This document shows, one piece after another, positions 31,908 to 45,000 of a DNA stretch of 64,000 bases. The DNA is from Lentinus brumalis (taxonomy: Eukaryota; Basidiomycota; Agaricomycetes; Polyporales; Polyporaceae), in NCBI GenBank assembly GCA_001792895.1, contig MARA01000068.1, forward strand, positions 1 through 64,000, given 5' to 3'. The notes below the pieces were generated by a model. That model saw only the letters and a program-made list of their open reading frames with translations, did not search any database and had not been told where the DNA came from. The translations under genes were made by a program, and so were the position numbers. Within the stretch, counting starts at the first letter, position 1, and the number at the start of each line of letters is the position of its first letter.

Positions 31908-32344
31908 CTAAACGACTTGCGCGCTCACTTGCGGTGCGATTATGCCGATTGATAAGGGGTTGAATATTGCATCCGCGCTTACCTCAGCAATACCTTGCTC
32001 GTCTGGGGTACTCAACAATTTCAGCAAGTTGCGAGCATGATACTCTGGTGTCACCTTCGTCTCCGTCAGGCCCATCTGCGATGCGCTAGGATGAGGAACA
32101 GGACGGCTGATCTGGATGGAGAGACGGACACCTGGTGAAGCCGGGTCAGACACGGCTGAGTGAGTCGCCTCACGATGGGTTGTTCGCTGAAGAACTCAGA
32201 GCTGATTTGGTCTGTGGGTCCGCTTGTTCTTCCGCTGCGGTCCTTGCGGCTTTCTCCTAGGTGGGCGACTTGCTCGGGTTCATTGCGAGGCTTCAAAGGC
32301 ATGTCAGGATCGCCCACCACCTGGTCTGCCGTGTCTGGAGGCAT
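31908..32344 (-). CDS. Hypothetical minus-strand gene, convergent with the WD40-like gene
   Basis: Unknown function. ATG 32344 reads MPPDTADQVVGDPDMPLKPR through SSEFFSEQPIVRRL and LHQ. A GTGTCC donor and a CGCAG acceptor join MGLTETKVTPEYHARNLLKL, then STPDEQGIAE at a GTAAGC donor near 31987. A further exon could extend into the 3' end of the WD40-like gene on the opposite strand. The composition is credible but short, and the exon ends are uncertain. Confidence 0.35.
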
Positions 32345-32663
32345 GCGGGAGCTCGCGCGCCGCACGAGGAGGCACGATGGATGTGTCGGGTCAAGCGGAC
32401 GCGGGCGGTTGAAAGGTGCAAGGGGCCGCGTTGGCAGGCGATGCTGACCCCCACTTTGGTTGTGTCCCAGACTGAGCGACGTGACAACGCTGGATCTCGT
32501 AAGTCCCTCCAAGTTTCCCGTCTCAAAGGGTCTTTCATTCACCTCTGCCTCTGTATCTTTTGTTCGCGCTCGCAGCCTGTCTCTCCTACCGCTCCGCTGA
32601 TGCTCGCATGTGCCGCGTGATCACAGAACGACCCGTGAACGACGTTTTCAGCCTTGTGAGACC

Positions 32664-33066
32664 ATGGCAGACGGAACATCGCGTGGACGGAAGTACTCAA
32701 TCTCGCTCGAGCTGACCGTCAAGATTTCCCGCGCCGCATCATGCCTCAGTCAGCACCTCCTCCGCCCCTTGGAGATGACGGCTACTCACGCTACATACCA
32801 CCTGGAGATCAGACCCCAAATATCGACGCGCAGCCTGGGCCTCCACGCGTCCATGATCCCGCTGATGGTGCCTCCGGAGGGAAAGAGTCGGGCGAGGAAG
32901 GAGAGGGACACGGTCATGGTCCGCGCGCACCCGAGTATCATCAGTTTCTAGGCGGTGTGTGTTCCCATCTACTCGTTCTCGTGCCCACTCCCTGCTCACT
33001 GCTGCTGTGTCGTGTCTCTGTCGCCCGCCCTTGCGACAGCAACCCACGACTTGAAGTAACTTCGTA
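32664..33066 (+). CDS. Possible N-terminal exons of unknown protein
   Basis: ATG 32664 reads MADGTSRGRKYSISLELTVK. A second frame from 32741 reads PPPPLGDDGYSRYIPPGDQT and an acidic Gly/Glu stretch, ending at a GT donor near 32955. It lies just upstream of the Plavaka remnant and could be its N-terminal part or an unrelated gene. Confidence 0.25.
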
Positions 33067-33239
33067 GAGCGACGCCTGCAAAATTTGGGAGCCAAAATCG
33101 ACGAACTGATGCAGCTATAGGACATTAGGTCGAGTGGACCCCCCCTGGTCGTCCGCTACGACGGCCCGATTGCCGCGGACCCATACCGTCTTGGCACGAC
33201 ATTCATTACGTGCCCAAACGGATCTACAACGACCTACTG

Positions 33240-34560
33240 ATTCTCAACATATGACTTATAGGACGTCATTGAGGCGACAAGCCCGCACCTCCGCAGCGCC
33301 GCGTTCTGTGCCCCAAACCTCGGGAGCGATAAGACAACCGTCTTGGTAGCCACGAGTGAGTGCTACCCGTTGTATATGACAAACGGCTGGGTTACTAACA
33401 GTCTGTTCCGCGCGGTAATCACCATGACGACCTTTACACAGGGCAGCGAGGAGCTTACCGCAGCGCTACAGTCTACTCGAGACAGGCCTCAGCACGCGCA
33501 AGCTCTGCGACGATCATGGGATAGTTAGTCTCCTCACGGTGTCGCAACGACGTCCGCGCACTCCTTGCCCCAGACAGATCAAGGGGACGTTTCAACATCA
33601 CCTCGTCACCTGGGTCGAAGCCTACTCATCCAACGTGCACGGGTGCAGCGGAGACTTTGGTCGACAGAGACCGATTACAAGTACGAGTATGGTGACCATT
33701 CAATCATGTCATGCTCACGCGCATCCTTTGTCAGGATCGCCGTAGTGCCCAGCGATCCCGATTTTCTGAAGGTCGTGGCTTTCGAACAGTGGATCGGCTC
33801 GAAAGCTTCTTTTGAAGGTACATGTCATCGTGACCGTGATGCTTGACTGACTGGTGCCGTATGTGTGCAGGTCTATCACCGGCTATCGCGGGCCACGTCC
33901 CATGCCAGATGGTCCGCGCTGTTCTTGGATTTCTGATACCTCGTTCGACGCGACACCATTGACGAGATCAACGACGCGCTCCATCGCTTTCAACGCGAGC
34001 GCAAGATCTTCAAGACCACAGGAGTCCGGGAAACATACCATAAAGCACTACGTCCGAATGAATCGTCTGTTCGGTTCACAAGACAGGCTGTGCTCTTGCA
34101 TGATGGAGGCGAAGCATATCACTTCCGTGAGGCGACCGTACCGCCGCCAAGCAAGAACAACGCCCTCAAGCAGATCATCAAGACGAATGAGCGGCTTGAC
34201 AAGCTTGCTGCTTTTCGTGTCGATCTCGAGTCCGCGGTATGCTCGATGGTCCGTGCCCACGCCGACCACATTCATCCGACAACCGCGGAGTCTGACAGTG
34301 ATAGCAACCGGAGGAAGCGGCACAGCGCAGGATAGCGGAAGCGGGTATGTCTCGCTCGTCAACAACTTGTTCAGCATTCTAATGACACGCTCCACAAGCA
34401 CGGGCTCGTCGCAATGAAGAGGACGGAGACGCGACTCAGGTGCCGATCTGGACGTTCTCGCGGACGTTGTCCTTGCACGAACATCAAAGTACGTACTACA
34501 ACCTTATTCCGGGACCGCATAGGCTCACGTAATCTACATTCAGTCCGCCACCTCCCCAGA
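33240..34560 (+). pseudogene. Plavaka-type DNA transposase remnant
   Basis: Plavaka elements encode a transposase of the CACTA-like group in mushrooms. Matching segments occur in the right order: DVIEATSPHLRSAAFCA, GSDKTTVLVATSE with CYPLYMTNG; IKGTFQHHLVTWVEAY; RDTIDEINDALHRFQRERKI with FKTTGVRE; KHYVRMNRLFGSQDRLCS and EAKHITSVRRPYRR; and NNALKQIIKTNERLDKLAAF with RVDLESA. Between them are stops (for example before YLVRRDTIDE) and frame changes (near 34150), and large parts are missing. It is not functional. It faces the Tnp2-type gene, the two 3' ends lying within about 150 bases. Terminal repeats were not identified. Confidence 0.75.
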
Positions 34561-34672
34561 CGTCTGGGAGATCTCGACGCTCACCTCGGACTCGGGCGAC
34601 TCCTTATACGGTCAACATCTCGCGAACGCACACTGACAACTTGTAGCGCCATCCTCATGTTCAATCATACAA

Positions 34673-37600
34673 TTATATGCACAATTCACTCTTCGTCGTC
34701 CACATCATGCAGTTCTTGTGTAGAGATGAAGCGTAAGAACTGCGAAATTGGTGATCAGAGAGCAAGTTTTGCAGCAGAGTTATGTGAACACTGACGCGAT
34801 CGAGGGGCAGTACATGTATGCAAGGCGCCGTTATGTTGGTGACCTGCAGCTTCGTCTTCGCGAAATGACAGACAATCTGGGATGGTCGTACGATGTAAAC
34901 TCGGGGGTCGGTTCTAGCGTATACCAAACGACCGCCTGCGATGGGGAATTTCCTGAACTTGTCCTGGGCGAGATCCGTAGGAGAGAGCTCGACGTAGCCT
35001 GAAACGGCAAGATAAGTTTCCTCGACGGTGCTAGTTCCGCCCAGCGAAGGCCGAGAGTGAACGAAGATGTCTTTGATGAAGCCTGCCCGGACTTCAGCAG
35101 ACGCCGGATGGGTGAAGAGGATGTTGCTGTTTCTCGGAGCCGAGCGGCAGCTGTGATAAAACACCCCGGAGATGAAGAGCTTCGGTACACGGATTGCGGC
35201 ATGCGGCAATCGTAGGCGTCCGATGGTGTTCTCGGGGGGCCGTCTACGTACTGCAGACGTCCAACCTCCCTGTTGAGCATAGTCAGTAGGACATCGTAGC
35301 AGTCGTCATCCAGAAGGAACGTTTCCTTCGGCTTCTTGGACGAGCACAACGAGTCCTGCGTCGAGGTGGATGTTCGCGGGGCTGGGTCATCGTGCGGTGT
35401 GTTATGCGAACGCAAGATGGCGTCCAACCGCATGCCTCGCACATCTTCACCTGACTGCTTGTTCAGTACGTCGATGAATTCTTGCATGACGTGCCCAACT
35501 TTGTTATCGTGAACGACTGGGCGCACATTGGCCGCACGACAATGCGCTTTCGTGAATGTAGCTTCCATTTCGCCTGTACGAGCTCAGGCGTGAGTCCTAA
35601 TTGCTACGGAGAAGGTCACAACATACCGAACTTGAGGTTTGTGTTCGTGCCTTGTAACTTGTAATTCAACCTCTCGAAGCCGAAAGCGCGCCAGGAATGC
35701 ACAGCGGCGAAAAGTCTCATGAAGTCCGGGAGATGAAGCGCGTAGTGGTGGTTAGGCTTGATGACGCCCTCCTTATACAGTGTCTTCAGTCCTTCCAAGT
35801 ACCGCCGCATGAACATATCGTAACGCTTGACGTTGGCCTCCGAGAGTTCCAGCAAGCCCGCCAGCACGACAGCCGATACCAGGTCTAAGAAATTGGCAAG
35901 CATCGCCTGCCTCCTGGGCTCTCCCTCTCCCCATGCCCAGATCAATGCGACGGGGAGAACAATCGTACACGTCGTATGCCACTGATCAGCGCTGAGTTTA
36001 CCGAATTCCGTCGTCCCGAAGCCCTTCGGCGCAGGGTTTACCCAGCTTGGAAGTTCCATCGCTTCGCGCACCACCAGGAATGCATCCAAAGATTGACGAC
36101 CGAGCGCCACCCTCGCTCTTTTATTCTGCGACGAATTGTCAGAGTAGAGACGTTGACGTTGTGTAATGCTTTACCTTTCCTGTACTATTAGCTGCAGGAC
36201 TCTCAGAGGCCTGTCGGTACTGGTAAACAAAGCGCAAGAGAAGTTCATGAGGTTGCTGTGTACTCACAGGCCGAGTGCGCTGGTCTGCACATAGTCGCTC
36301 TGCGAGGTCCGAGCAGGTCCCGGTAGTAGCAAGAGCACGACGAGTGCAGATTTGAATGAGAACCGGCTTTTTGTACTTCTTGATTGTGGAAGGGTTGCTT
36401 CCTCGGGCCAAGCTCGCCTCGGCTCGTACTATGTCCTTCCCCAAGTACTCCGAGATGTGCGGATTCCCGTTTTGACCGCCCGAACCCACGTCTTGTGTGG
36501 TATCTGCAGGGGTGGGAGCGGGAGTCTCATGAGCGCACACTCTTGTCGCCTCCGAAGTCGCCATCGCAGCTCTTGGATATCCGTGACGACGTCTCTGCCA
36601 TAAGCACTGTCAGCGAAGAGCCCCGAAGCAGAGGTGAATATTGACCACTTGCCCACTCATTCAACGTTCTAGTAAGCTGCCTTTTGGCCCCAGCACGTCT
36701 CAGGTCATTTTTGTCGCATAGATGCCACAACACGGCCTTCCTACACTTTCCCAGTTCCTCGATTGTACCATGATACAGAGTTTGTAGTCCTTCAGCCCAT
36801 TCGTCACGAGCAGGGAAACGTGGAGGCTTCTTCGTCGGATGAGTTGCGGCGTCTCCATCAAGGACATCGACATCGATACCCCAGATGTCCCGGCAATGGT
36901 TCTTCAGAAGACCCAGATAGAGGTTGTGCATGGAGTCGACGACCGTATATCGAATGGGATCCCAGTACGGCAGGCGCAAAAGCTCTGTCCATCGAATTCC
37001 ATAGAGGTCGAAGAGATCCTTCCTTTCCTGAGCAGACATAGCGTCTCTCCACTGCTCTGCGTGGAGAATATGATCGCGTAGGTCCCGCTCCGGCCATTTA
37101 GAACGATCGAAGTCCTCGATGTGGTCTAGAGTGAGGTAACAGAAACTGCAGAAGAACTTCGAGCCGTGCGCGCCGAGACCGGTAACCTGCTTCGCCGCTA
37201 GGATATCGCAGATCAGGGGGATGAGTGCTGCGCGAAACAGCCTACCAAACTTATACTTGGGCGTGCGTTTATACCGCACGCCAGGGTTCCATAAGACGAG
37301 AAGGTCATCGACGACGAGGCGGAGAAAGTGGTTGATTTGGTCAATCGAAGGTTTGGTCGGTCCAGGGATGATGCCGATAAGATACATATTCTCCGGAAGG
37401 TACCGCAGATGCGGTGGAAGGTTCAGGCAGACCATGTACATCGCCGTAGAGGTGACTTTCTGCTTCGCTATCTTGGACTGGTACGGGTTGAACCCGTCGA
37501 CACCGAGGCCGAAGATGAGCCTGGTCTCGTCTCCTGGTACGTCGGCGTAGAGAAGACGACCATCCGGACCGAAGAAGCTCCGGAGAACCTCGCCATACCA

Positions 37601-38998
37601 GAAATCATTCTTCCGCGAGGACGGGTCCAGAATGGCTTCCAGTGGTGGCATCTCCAGAAGGTCCTCTACGCCGTCACGACAAACGAAACGAGCAATCCAC
37701 TGTGTCATGGGCTGATGAAGGTAGTGGCGGACAGCTACCTGCATGGAATTTCCTCCCGCCGATCTTGTTCGAACGAGTTGTGCACCACATGGAAAGCTGG
37801 TAGGTGTGGACTGATATGGGCAGGAAGTGGGGCAGGACGTCACAGGATACAGAGCAAAGCACGCAGGGCAGCATACATATGACTCCAAAACTGGCTCCAA
37901 GTGGTATCGTTTGAGCACCACTCGGGGATCGCTGACTATAGCCTCGACTAGGCGCGTATCGTGTTTCAGAAGTTCGTCAGACTCCCGTGCAAAGAGCAAG
38001 GTAGCCTTGATGACCACTCGCATGCCTGCAAGGAGGAGCTCCGAGTCGCGGCGCGTCAAGCCTCTGAGGAGATGCATGACGAGGACAACGAGATTGGTCG
38101 AGTGAAGCACGACCTCCCGAGGTGACCACAGCAAGAGTGGGGACTTCAATAAATGTTCTGGGCCATTCGCATCAGATCACGAGTAAGACGTAACTAAGAT
38201 AGAGATGACAACTGACGTACCTGTCTCAATGCCGTTACCCTCGTCCTCGAGAAGCCGATCGTTCTGACGCTGGACGTCCCACTCTTCGTGCTTCAGAGCC
38301 TCCAGACTCTCAAGGTCTCTTTTCACCTGACTCCGCAGTATCTGTCGAAGGGAATCCAATTCCCCGTGCACGATAGGAGGAGGGCGTGACAGAGTTCCCA
38401 GGGCTTGCACGAGTGTCCGCTCGAACCGCAAAGCCGGCTTGTTCACGTGGATATCGGGTTCGAGGGAATGAGGTCCGGAGTTACAGGTCAGATCTCCTTC
38501 GAAATCGCGGCGCTGATAGGCTCCATGAGAGGCAGGATTATGTGTGAAGACAAGCGGTCTTGGTGCGAGAGGGAGAGATGATTTGACTGCTGCGAGGGCC
38601 TTGCGGATGGTCTGCATGTTCTCGACTTCTTCCATAAGCAACTTCTGGACATCTTCCACGGAGAATCGAGAATGGGGTGGAACATCGAAGGAGGGCAGTG
38701 GTGGAGGTGTACCAGATGGCTCGCCACTGGAGGACGAGGGCGCATGTGTGGTCCGGGATGATATTTCTTGAGAGTATCCCGTCCCCATGAAACGCGTGTC
38801 CCCACCTAAGGTAAGCTGTGAGACAGCGTGCTCTACCTCAGAGACCTCTTCCATCGCTCGGCGCGTCTGCCCGTACTTTCGACGAAGCTCTTCGTCTCTT
38901 CGCTGACGGCGCCGAGTCGAGTCGCTTACGCCCGCAGAGCTTGGTACATGCGGTTTGGGGAAGCCTCGCTGATGTTGCTTGGGTTCGTCGACCTGCAT
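34673..38998 (-). CDS. Tnp2-type (CACTA) transposase, nearly complete
   Basis: This would encode the DNA transposase of a CACTA-family element. On minus: N-terminal basic/helical region from MQVDEPKQHQRG (38998) to GIETG; an intron (donor GTACGT, acceptor CCCAG near 38155) into the core with YVCCPACFALYP, DGFNPYQSKIAKQKVTSTAM, MYLIGIIPGPTKPSIDQINH, CSFCYLTLDHIEDF and VDSMHNLYLGLLKNHCRDIW; then exons reading MELPSWVNPAPKGFG, LSADQW, PNHHYALHLPDFMRLF, HSWRAFGFERLNYKLQ; a 52-bp intron to GEMEATFTKAHCRAANVRP; and a C-terminal domain with GFIKDIFVHSR and RVYIVRPSQIVCHFAK. This order fits the family. One frame change sits at a run of six C near 35238-35243. It is either a single inactivating indel or an unseen intron. 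TIRs and a target duplication were not located. Confidence 0.8.
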
Positions 38999-39050
38999 CC
39001 TTCTGCGGGCGGTCGGTCATGCATGAGAGTGGTTCAAGTGGTAGTACCGA

Positions 39051-40155
39051 TCAGGACGGGGCATACGTTACGCGTTCTTCAAAAGGCAACACTAGGTGGC
39101 TCAAGGTGGCCTGCACAAGAAAGCATCCTTTGCCAAGATTATCAAAATTTAAAATAAGATTACAAGGCTCCTTTTCTGCAAGGCTATGTAACAGTTCGCC
39201 AAGAATATCACGGCCCTTGCGCTTGCATGTACATCTAAAGGTGTATATGGACGAATGAATAAAGCGCACAGCGCCCAACGTCGCGTACACCCCAGCGACG
39301 CATATAACAGTATGGATCTCTAGCGAACACCGCTCAGGTGTACTCCTCCCGCTGGCGAGCGTCGGAAGCAGGATGACGCTCGTCCGAAGAGACCTGCTAG
39401 TAGCGGTGATGCACGAAGGTCGGCGGCCTAGCCGGCCGCTGCTTCCCCCGGACCCGCGGGTTGGCGTTGCTAACAGCCGCATGTAAGCATCTTCTAGAGC
39501 ACCAGATGGTGTACAAGTTCTCACTGTAGATCCTCCTTCGTCGCGTCCGCCCTCAAGTACAGACAGCCGATGCTGCGCACGATAGAGGGCCTGTTGCTTC
39601 TTGGTCATTTGTTGACGAAGTCGTTCAGCTTTCGCAGCATCTCGGACGACATACTTGCGACGATTCGCGATGATGTCTTCCTGATTATGAACCAGGCGAG
39701 TCATCTTGCTCAAATCCTCCTGGAGAGCCTCGCGCGCCTTCTTGGCTCGGAACTTAACGCGCGACATCTCAGCCGTCCTCCTAATACATCATGGTGTGAT
39801 GAGTTGAGATGGCCATACTGAAAGGGATGCGACATACTTGGATAGAGCAGCAACCCCATCTTCCAACGGTTCAGCGGGTTTAAGAGAGATCTCCAGGATC
39901 TCCCCATCTTCGCGCCTCAGCCGTGGAGCTGGGCGTCCGACGACAATATTACACCGAAATGGGCAGCACGGCTTTGCCATCGCGCATAGCCTTTCGAAGC
40001 AGTCATGGCAGACGACGTGATCTGCAAGGCAAGGCGATGAGAAGGATGAGAGCCGCCAAGTAAGTATACGTACTACAAGTGACGATCCTGACTGGACGAC
40101 ACCCTTCAGCTTCCTGGGAGGTGGGCTGGAAACAAACGGGGCAGTTGACGTGCAT
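39051..40155 (-). CDS. RING-finger coiled-coil protein A (putative E3 ligase-like)
   Basis: ATG 40155 reads MHVNCPVCFQPTSQ, preceded by an in-frame stop. Exon 1 ends 40074; intron 40022-40073; exon 2 40021-39838; intron 39781-39837; exon 3 from 39780. Spliced residues give a full RING pattern: CPVC, CNHVVCHDC, CCPFRC. After a linker, exon 3 encodes a coiled coil (KKAREALQEDLSKMTRLVHN, RLRQQMTKKQQALYRAQHRL). The frame stays open to 39051, but the last 120 residues look non-coding and the true end may be near 39500. RING domains usually recruit E2 enzymes for ubiquitination; that role is inferred from the fold only. The gene lies just behind the Tnp2-type gene on the same strand. A paralogue with the same intron positions lies at 55331. 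Confidence 0.7.
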
Positions 40156-40159
40156 CTTC

Positions 40160-42030
40160 AGAGGCACCGGAGAGCTGATTCGTAGGGAAGAGCCTCATCG
40201 CAGCGCTGCACATGATATGAGGTCAGTGCATAAAGGGGCATTGCGGCGGGGTATAAACCTTTCGGCCGTTTGTATTCGAATAATCGTGCGCGGAGGTCAA
40301 TACCGATGGGTGGAGCCTTGAACATGCAGCTAAGTAGTACCAGTACCTAATACTAGGATCAGTGTTTCCCGCCGTGCCTGTTTGAAAAGCTCAATCAGCG
40401 GTTGCTGCTGGGGCGCGAGAAAACAGCGGTGGGTTCGAAGAACGAGCGAGGAGGACAAGCAAGGATGGGGGACGCACTTAAGCAGGACTATATGCCAGTA
40501 GATATGACTCTCGCGCGCGATTACCCTCCGGAGTCCTGACCTCCCCGTACCGTTTGGTTTACGCGTTCGCGAGGGGTTGCCAGGAAAGGCGACCAGTGAA
40601 GTCGGCAAACCCGCGTGAAATCAGTACCATGCCCTGCGCGTTGTCTGTGCGAGTCGAACGGTGCAAAAATGAAGAGAAACGGGCGGAAAATGAGGGAGAT
40701 ATCGCGTTCGCGCGTCCGAGCCGTCTGGACAGATATCTCTGGACAGTGGTTGACATTGAGTCGCCGTAGGCGCCGGGAAAGAGTGCTCACGCTCTACCGG
40801 ACGCTTCTTCATGGCGAGTTGCAGTCCCATTGGGCGGCAAGTCCCAGTCCGTCACGCGCTTGGAGAGGAGACAGGCTCGGAGGGAGGAGGAGAGCCACAG
40901 TCCCTCGATCGCTCCAGTTGCCAAAACAGGAGGTGAGAATGCGTGACATTGCCCGATTCGTAGGGAGTGACGCACGGGCGCTCCGGCCGCTCACGCGTCG
41001 TGAGATCGTGAGAGCGCGCTCAGCTACGCGAGGGACTGGAACTCGCGCCTGGCTATCGCCGCTGCCTGCGCGTTCTCGCGGGGTTCCCTGCCAGATTGGC
41101 GGGGGTGGAAACCGCATTCCTCCCGGACGAGTCCTAGTCCCAGCGCGCCAAGTCCCAGTCCCATTGGCGAGTCCCAGTCCCATTGCGCGCCCTCGCCCGC
41201 GCGACCTCACGGGCGCTTAATCTCGTGTCTCTCATCGGACACGATGCTCGTCCTGGGCTCCCTGTAAAAATCTCTGGAGCCGTTAGATAGCACTTATTTT
41301 CCAATGTAATTTGCAACTTTTTTGACATTTTTCTGAGCAGAACTGAGCTCAGAACCTGCGCCGCGATGCCCTGCTGCCTTGGGTGGCGCGGCGCGTCACA
41401 GCGCGTCACGGATCATCACGGGCGTCACGCTTACCTGAGCTCACGCTGGGACTGGAGACGGCGCGGGGCCGAACGTTACCTCTCCTCGATTGATTATCCC
41501 CTCGCTGAGACTCAGGATTGTTCCTCCGCTGCTCGTCCGTTGAACTTGTATTGTTGCTCGTTTCTGGTTCCATGGTACTTGATTCCGGAGGAGGTATGTG
41601 TCGTACATTCGGAGAAGGCGAGGACTCAGGAGGATGTAGAGTAAGTTGACAGTCTCTGTGCTCAGGCATTGTCCGTTGGCCTCGCGCTGTCAACTGGATT
41701 CCTTCCGGTCTGCGTAGGAGGCTCTGGCTGCTATGTGGTCATCCTCTGGGAGCTCTGGCGTGTGCAACTGCGCGGGCCACACTCCGCGCACGACGTCTCT
41801 TCCTCTACCCCGCTCCCTAATCTACGACGACGATGAGTGAGTTGCACATGCATATGCACATCATGCAGGGCTGACTTTGTCTTTGCAGCCCGATCGCTCT
41901 GGTTTGCAGTGCCCGCACCCGAGCAACTATAAGGTCACCAGTCCTTTCACTTCCTCGCAGCATATACGCCCATCGACTATGATCAGATCGGTGGGATCAG
42001 GGACACTTTGTGAGTGCTTCCGGTTGAATC
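40160..42030. other. Intergenic; imperfect GTCCCAGTCCCAT repeats
   Basis: Short direct copies of agtcccagtcccatt occur at about 40825-40850 and three times at 41135-41185, embedded in G+C-rich sequence with aactcgcg/gcgcgc words. A 201-codon plus ORF (40615-41220) crossing them is Arg/Ser-rich and not convincing. The remainder (41.3-42.0 kb) is stop-rich. Confidence 0.4.
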
Positions 42031-42048
42031 GCATGGCCGCTTCAGGGC

Positions 42049-45000
42049 GCTACTGGCCACTCACAAGGTCTTGTGTAGGCTCTGTGCATCGCCGCGTCCG
42101 TCACCTATGAGTCGTTCTTCGAGACCTCAAGTGGACATTCTCCTCCGGTCTTCGCGGCCAGCAGGCGTTCGCCGTCCTCGCACTCGAGCCGAGCATCGTG
42201 CAAGACTCTGTGATTGGTGGCGAGGGCAGCCCCAGCCCCATGCGGTTTCTCGCTCAAGGACCTCGAGGGACACATCGCGAAGATCAACAAGCATCTTCCT
42301 GGCAACTCGAAGATTGGCATCTCCTTGTACAACGGCCCGAGGCATTCGTCGTCACTGGCCCCTGGCGTGCGCTTTACGGCCTCGTTACCCACCTCCGCCA
42401 AGTTCGCGCTCCGAGCGGTCTCGACCAGAGCAAGATCCCCTTCTCCCAGCGCAAGCCCGTCTTCCCAGTGCGCTTCCTCGTCGTCGGTGTCCCGTGCCAC
42501 AGCAAATACCTCGAGAGCGTCACCGACGGGGTCCTCGAGGATCTGGAGAACCAGGAGCTGTGGAAGCCGGAGGATCTCGGTATACCAGTACTGAGAACGG
42601 TACGCATAGATTCTATGATATTGTCTTCGAGGTATATGCTGACAGCATTGCTGCTAGGCTCCGACCTTCCCTCCGTCTCCACGTCCTTGACGCGCCCATT
42701 GTGCGAGCAAATCTTCACCCTCCCCATTCACTGGTCTCAGGCAATCAAGTTCCCCGAGACGGCCACCCCCTTTTCTCGTTTCTCGTTTGTTGGGCAAGCC
42801 GCCTTTCATGGTCGCTGGTACGACGCCCTCGACTGTGAAGGCAGGCTTCGTGAGCGCTGTCCTCGACGCTGGCTACCACATTGAGCTTGCTGGCGGAGGC
42901 CATTACAACGCAGCCGCGCTTCGCTCGAAGGTGGCCGAGATTCCGGGCAAGGTTCCCGCTGGTGGCGGCATCACTCTCAACGCGCTGTACATGAACCCGG
43001 GTTCCATCTCTGGCAGGAGATGCGCCGCTAGGGCCTCCTCATCGAGGGTTTCTGTGGTGCTGCCGGTATCCCGAGCACTGAGAAGGCAGCCGAGATCATC
43101 GGCGCGCTCCGTATCACTGGTATCAAGCATGTCTCCTTCAAACCCAGCTCCGTCGACGGCATCCGGCAGGTTGTCAACATTGCCGCCGCGAACCCTGACT
43201 TCCCAATCATCATGCAGTGGACCGGCGGTCGTGCGAGTGATCTCCTCTTGACGTATGGCTCGATCTGCCAGCAGTCGGACCTCATCCTGGTCGGTGGCTC
43301 CGGCTTCGGCGGCGCTGACGACCTCTGGCCGTATTTCACTGGTGATTGGTCCGGGGAACAGTGCGGAGCTCAGCCGATGCCGTGCGACGGCTTCCTTGAC
43401 ATCAGTCGTGTCATGGTCGCGAAGGAGGCACACACGAGCTCGCCGGTCAAGGCCCTCATCGTCGCGGCTCCCGGTGTCGATGACGCGCAATGGGAGGGTA
43501 CATACGCGAAGGAGACTGGCGGCATCCTCAATGTCCGCTCCGATCTCGGCGAGCCCATCCATTAGATTGCGACGCGCGCCGTCAAGCTCTGAAAGGAGTT
43601 CGACGATACCGTCTTCAAGCTGCCGAAGGAGAAGCGCGCGGCGTGGCTCACGGACCATCGCGCGGGGGTCATCGCGAAGCTCAACAAGGACTTCGCTTTG
43701 CCCTGGTTCGGCTGGAAGAAGGACGGATCCGTCGTCGAGGACATCGCGGATATGACCTACGAGGAAGTCGTCCTCCGCATGTACGTCTTCACCAGGGGAA
43801 GAAGGTCGACACGTCCCTTCGCAGCCTCACTGGCGACTGGCTCCGTCGCCTTGAGAAGCGGTTTTTTGTCCTCAAGAATGGAGAGAAGGCCTTTCTTCTG
43901 CAGTCGGTCTCGTTGCTCGATTAGCCTATCGAGTTCAACGAGCAGTTCATCGAGGCGTACCTCGCCGCGACGAGGATAAGGCGTACTTCCTCGCGATCTC
44001 GCAGCGCCCTGGTCAGAAGCCTGTGCCGTTCATTCCTGTCCTCGACGCCACCTCCGAGGTCCAATTCAAGAAGGTACGTGATGCATTGTTTGCTTCTCGA
44101 CCATCAAACTGATCCAATTCATCGTAAGATTTCCTCTGGGTAGCTGAGGATATCGATGCCGTCTTCGACCAAGACCCGCGCGTCTGCATTCTTCAGGGTC
44201 CCGTTGCGGTGAAGCACTCGCACGTCAAGGATGAGCCCCTCAAGGATCTTCTCGGCATCATTACCTTACTCCTCGTCGACAAGCTCGTCGACCGTCTCTA
44301 TGGCGGCGACAAGTCGTAGATCCCCACGATCGAGTACCTCAGTTTGAGCCCTCGTGCCGCTCGTCCCGCAATCGCGCCCGCCGTGTCCGGCAACACCGCG
44401 ACCTACGTCCTCGGCGACTCGCTCCCAGAGACCTCCGCCTGGCTCGAGACTCTCGCTGGTCCTGAGCTCGGCTGGACTCGCCCCCTCCTCACCACTGCGA
44501 CCATCGTACAGGGCACTGCGTACATTGATAACCCCCATCGTCGTCTCTTCGCTCCGCGACGAGGCCAGAAGGTCGTTGTCGAGAGCGATGGCTCGCGCCC
44601 GACGAGGATTTCCCTCTACGGCCCTGCCCGCTCGCACGGCGTCCACAACCCCTCGTTCAAGGCCGTCAAGACGACGTTCAACGCCTGTACCTCCACGATC
44701 GACGTCACCCTCTTCGTGGTGTCGCCGTCCCTCTCCACTTTGACTTCCTCTACAAGCCTGAGATGGGCTTCGCGCCGATCCACGAGGTCGCCGACGACGG
44801 CAAAGTGCGCATCAAGCAGTTCTACTGGAAGCCGTGGTTCGGCGACCCTGAGGCTCTCCCTGAGATTGGCCTCCGCGACACCTTCACTGGTCCCGATTCG
44901 TCAACGTCGAGACGTTCTGCGCTGACGTCGACAACCAGGGCGAGGCGTTCAAATCTGCTCGCAATGACACGCCCCGAGCGCCTATGGAATTCGCGATCGT

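Noticed and set aside
40615..41220. 201-codon plus ORF
   Set aside because: Runs through the GTCCCAGTCCCAT word cluster and has an arginine/serine bias; no start context or homology seen.
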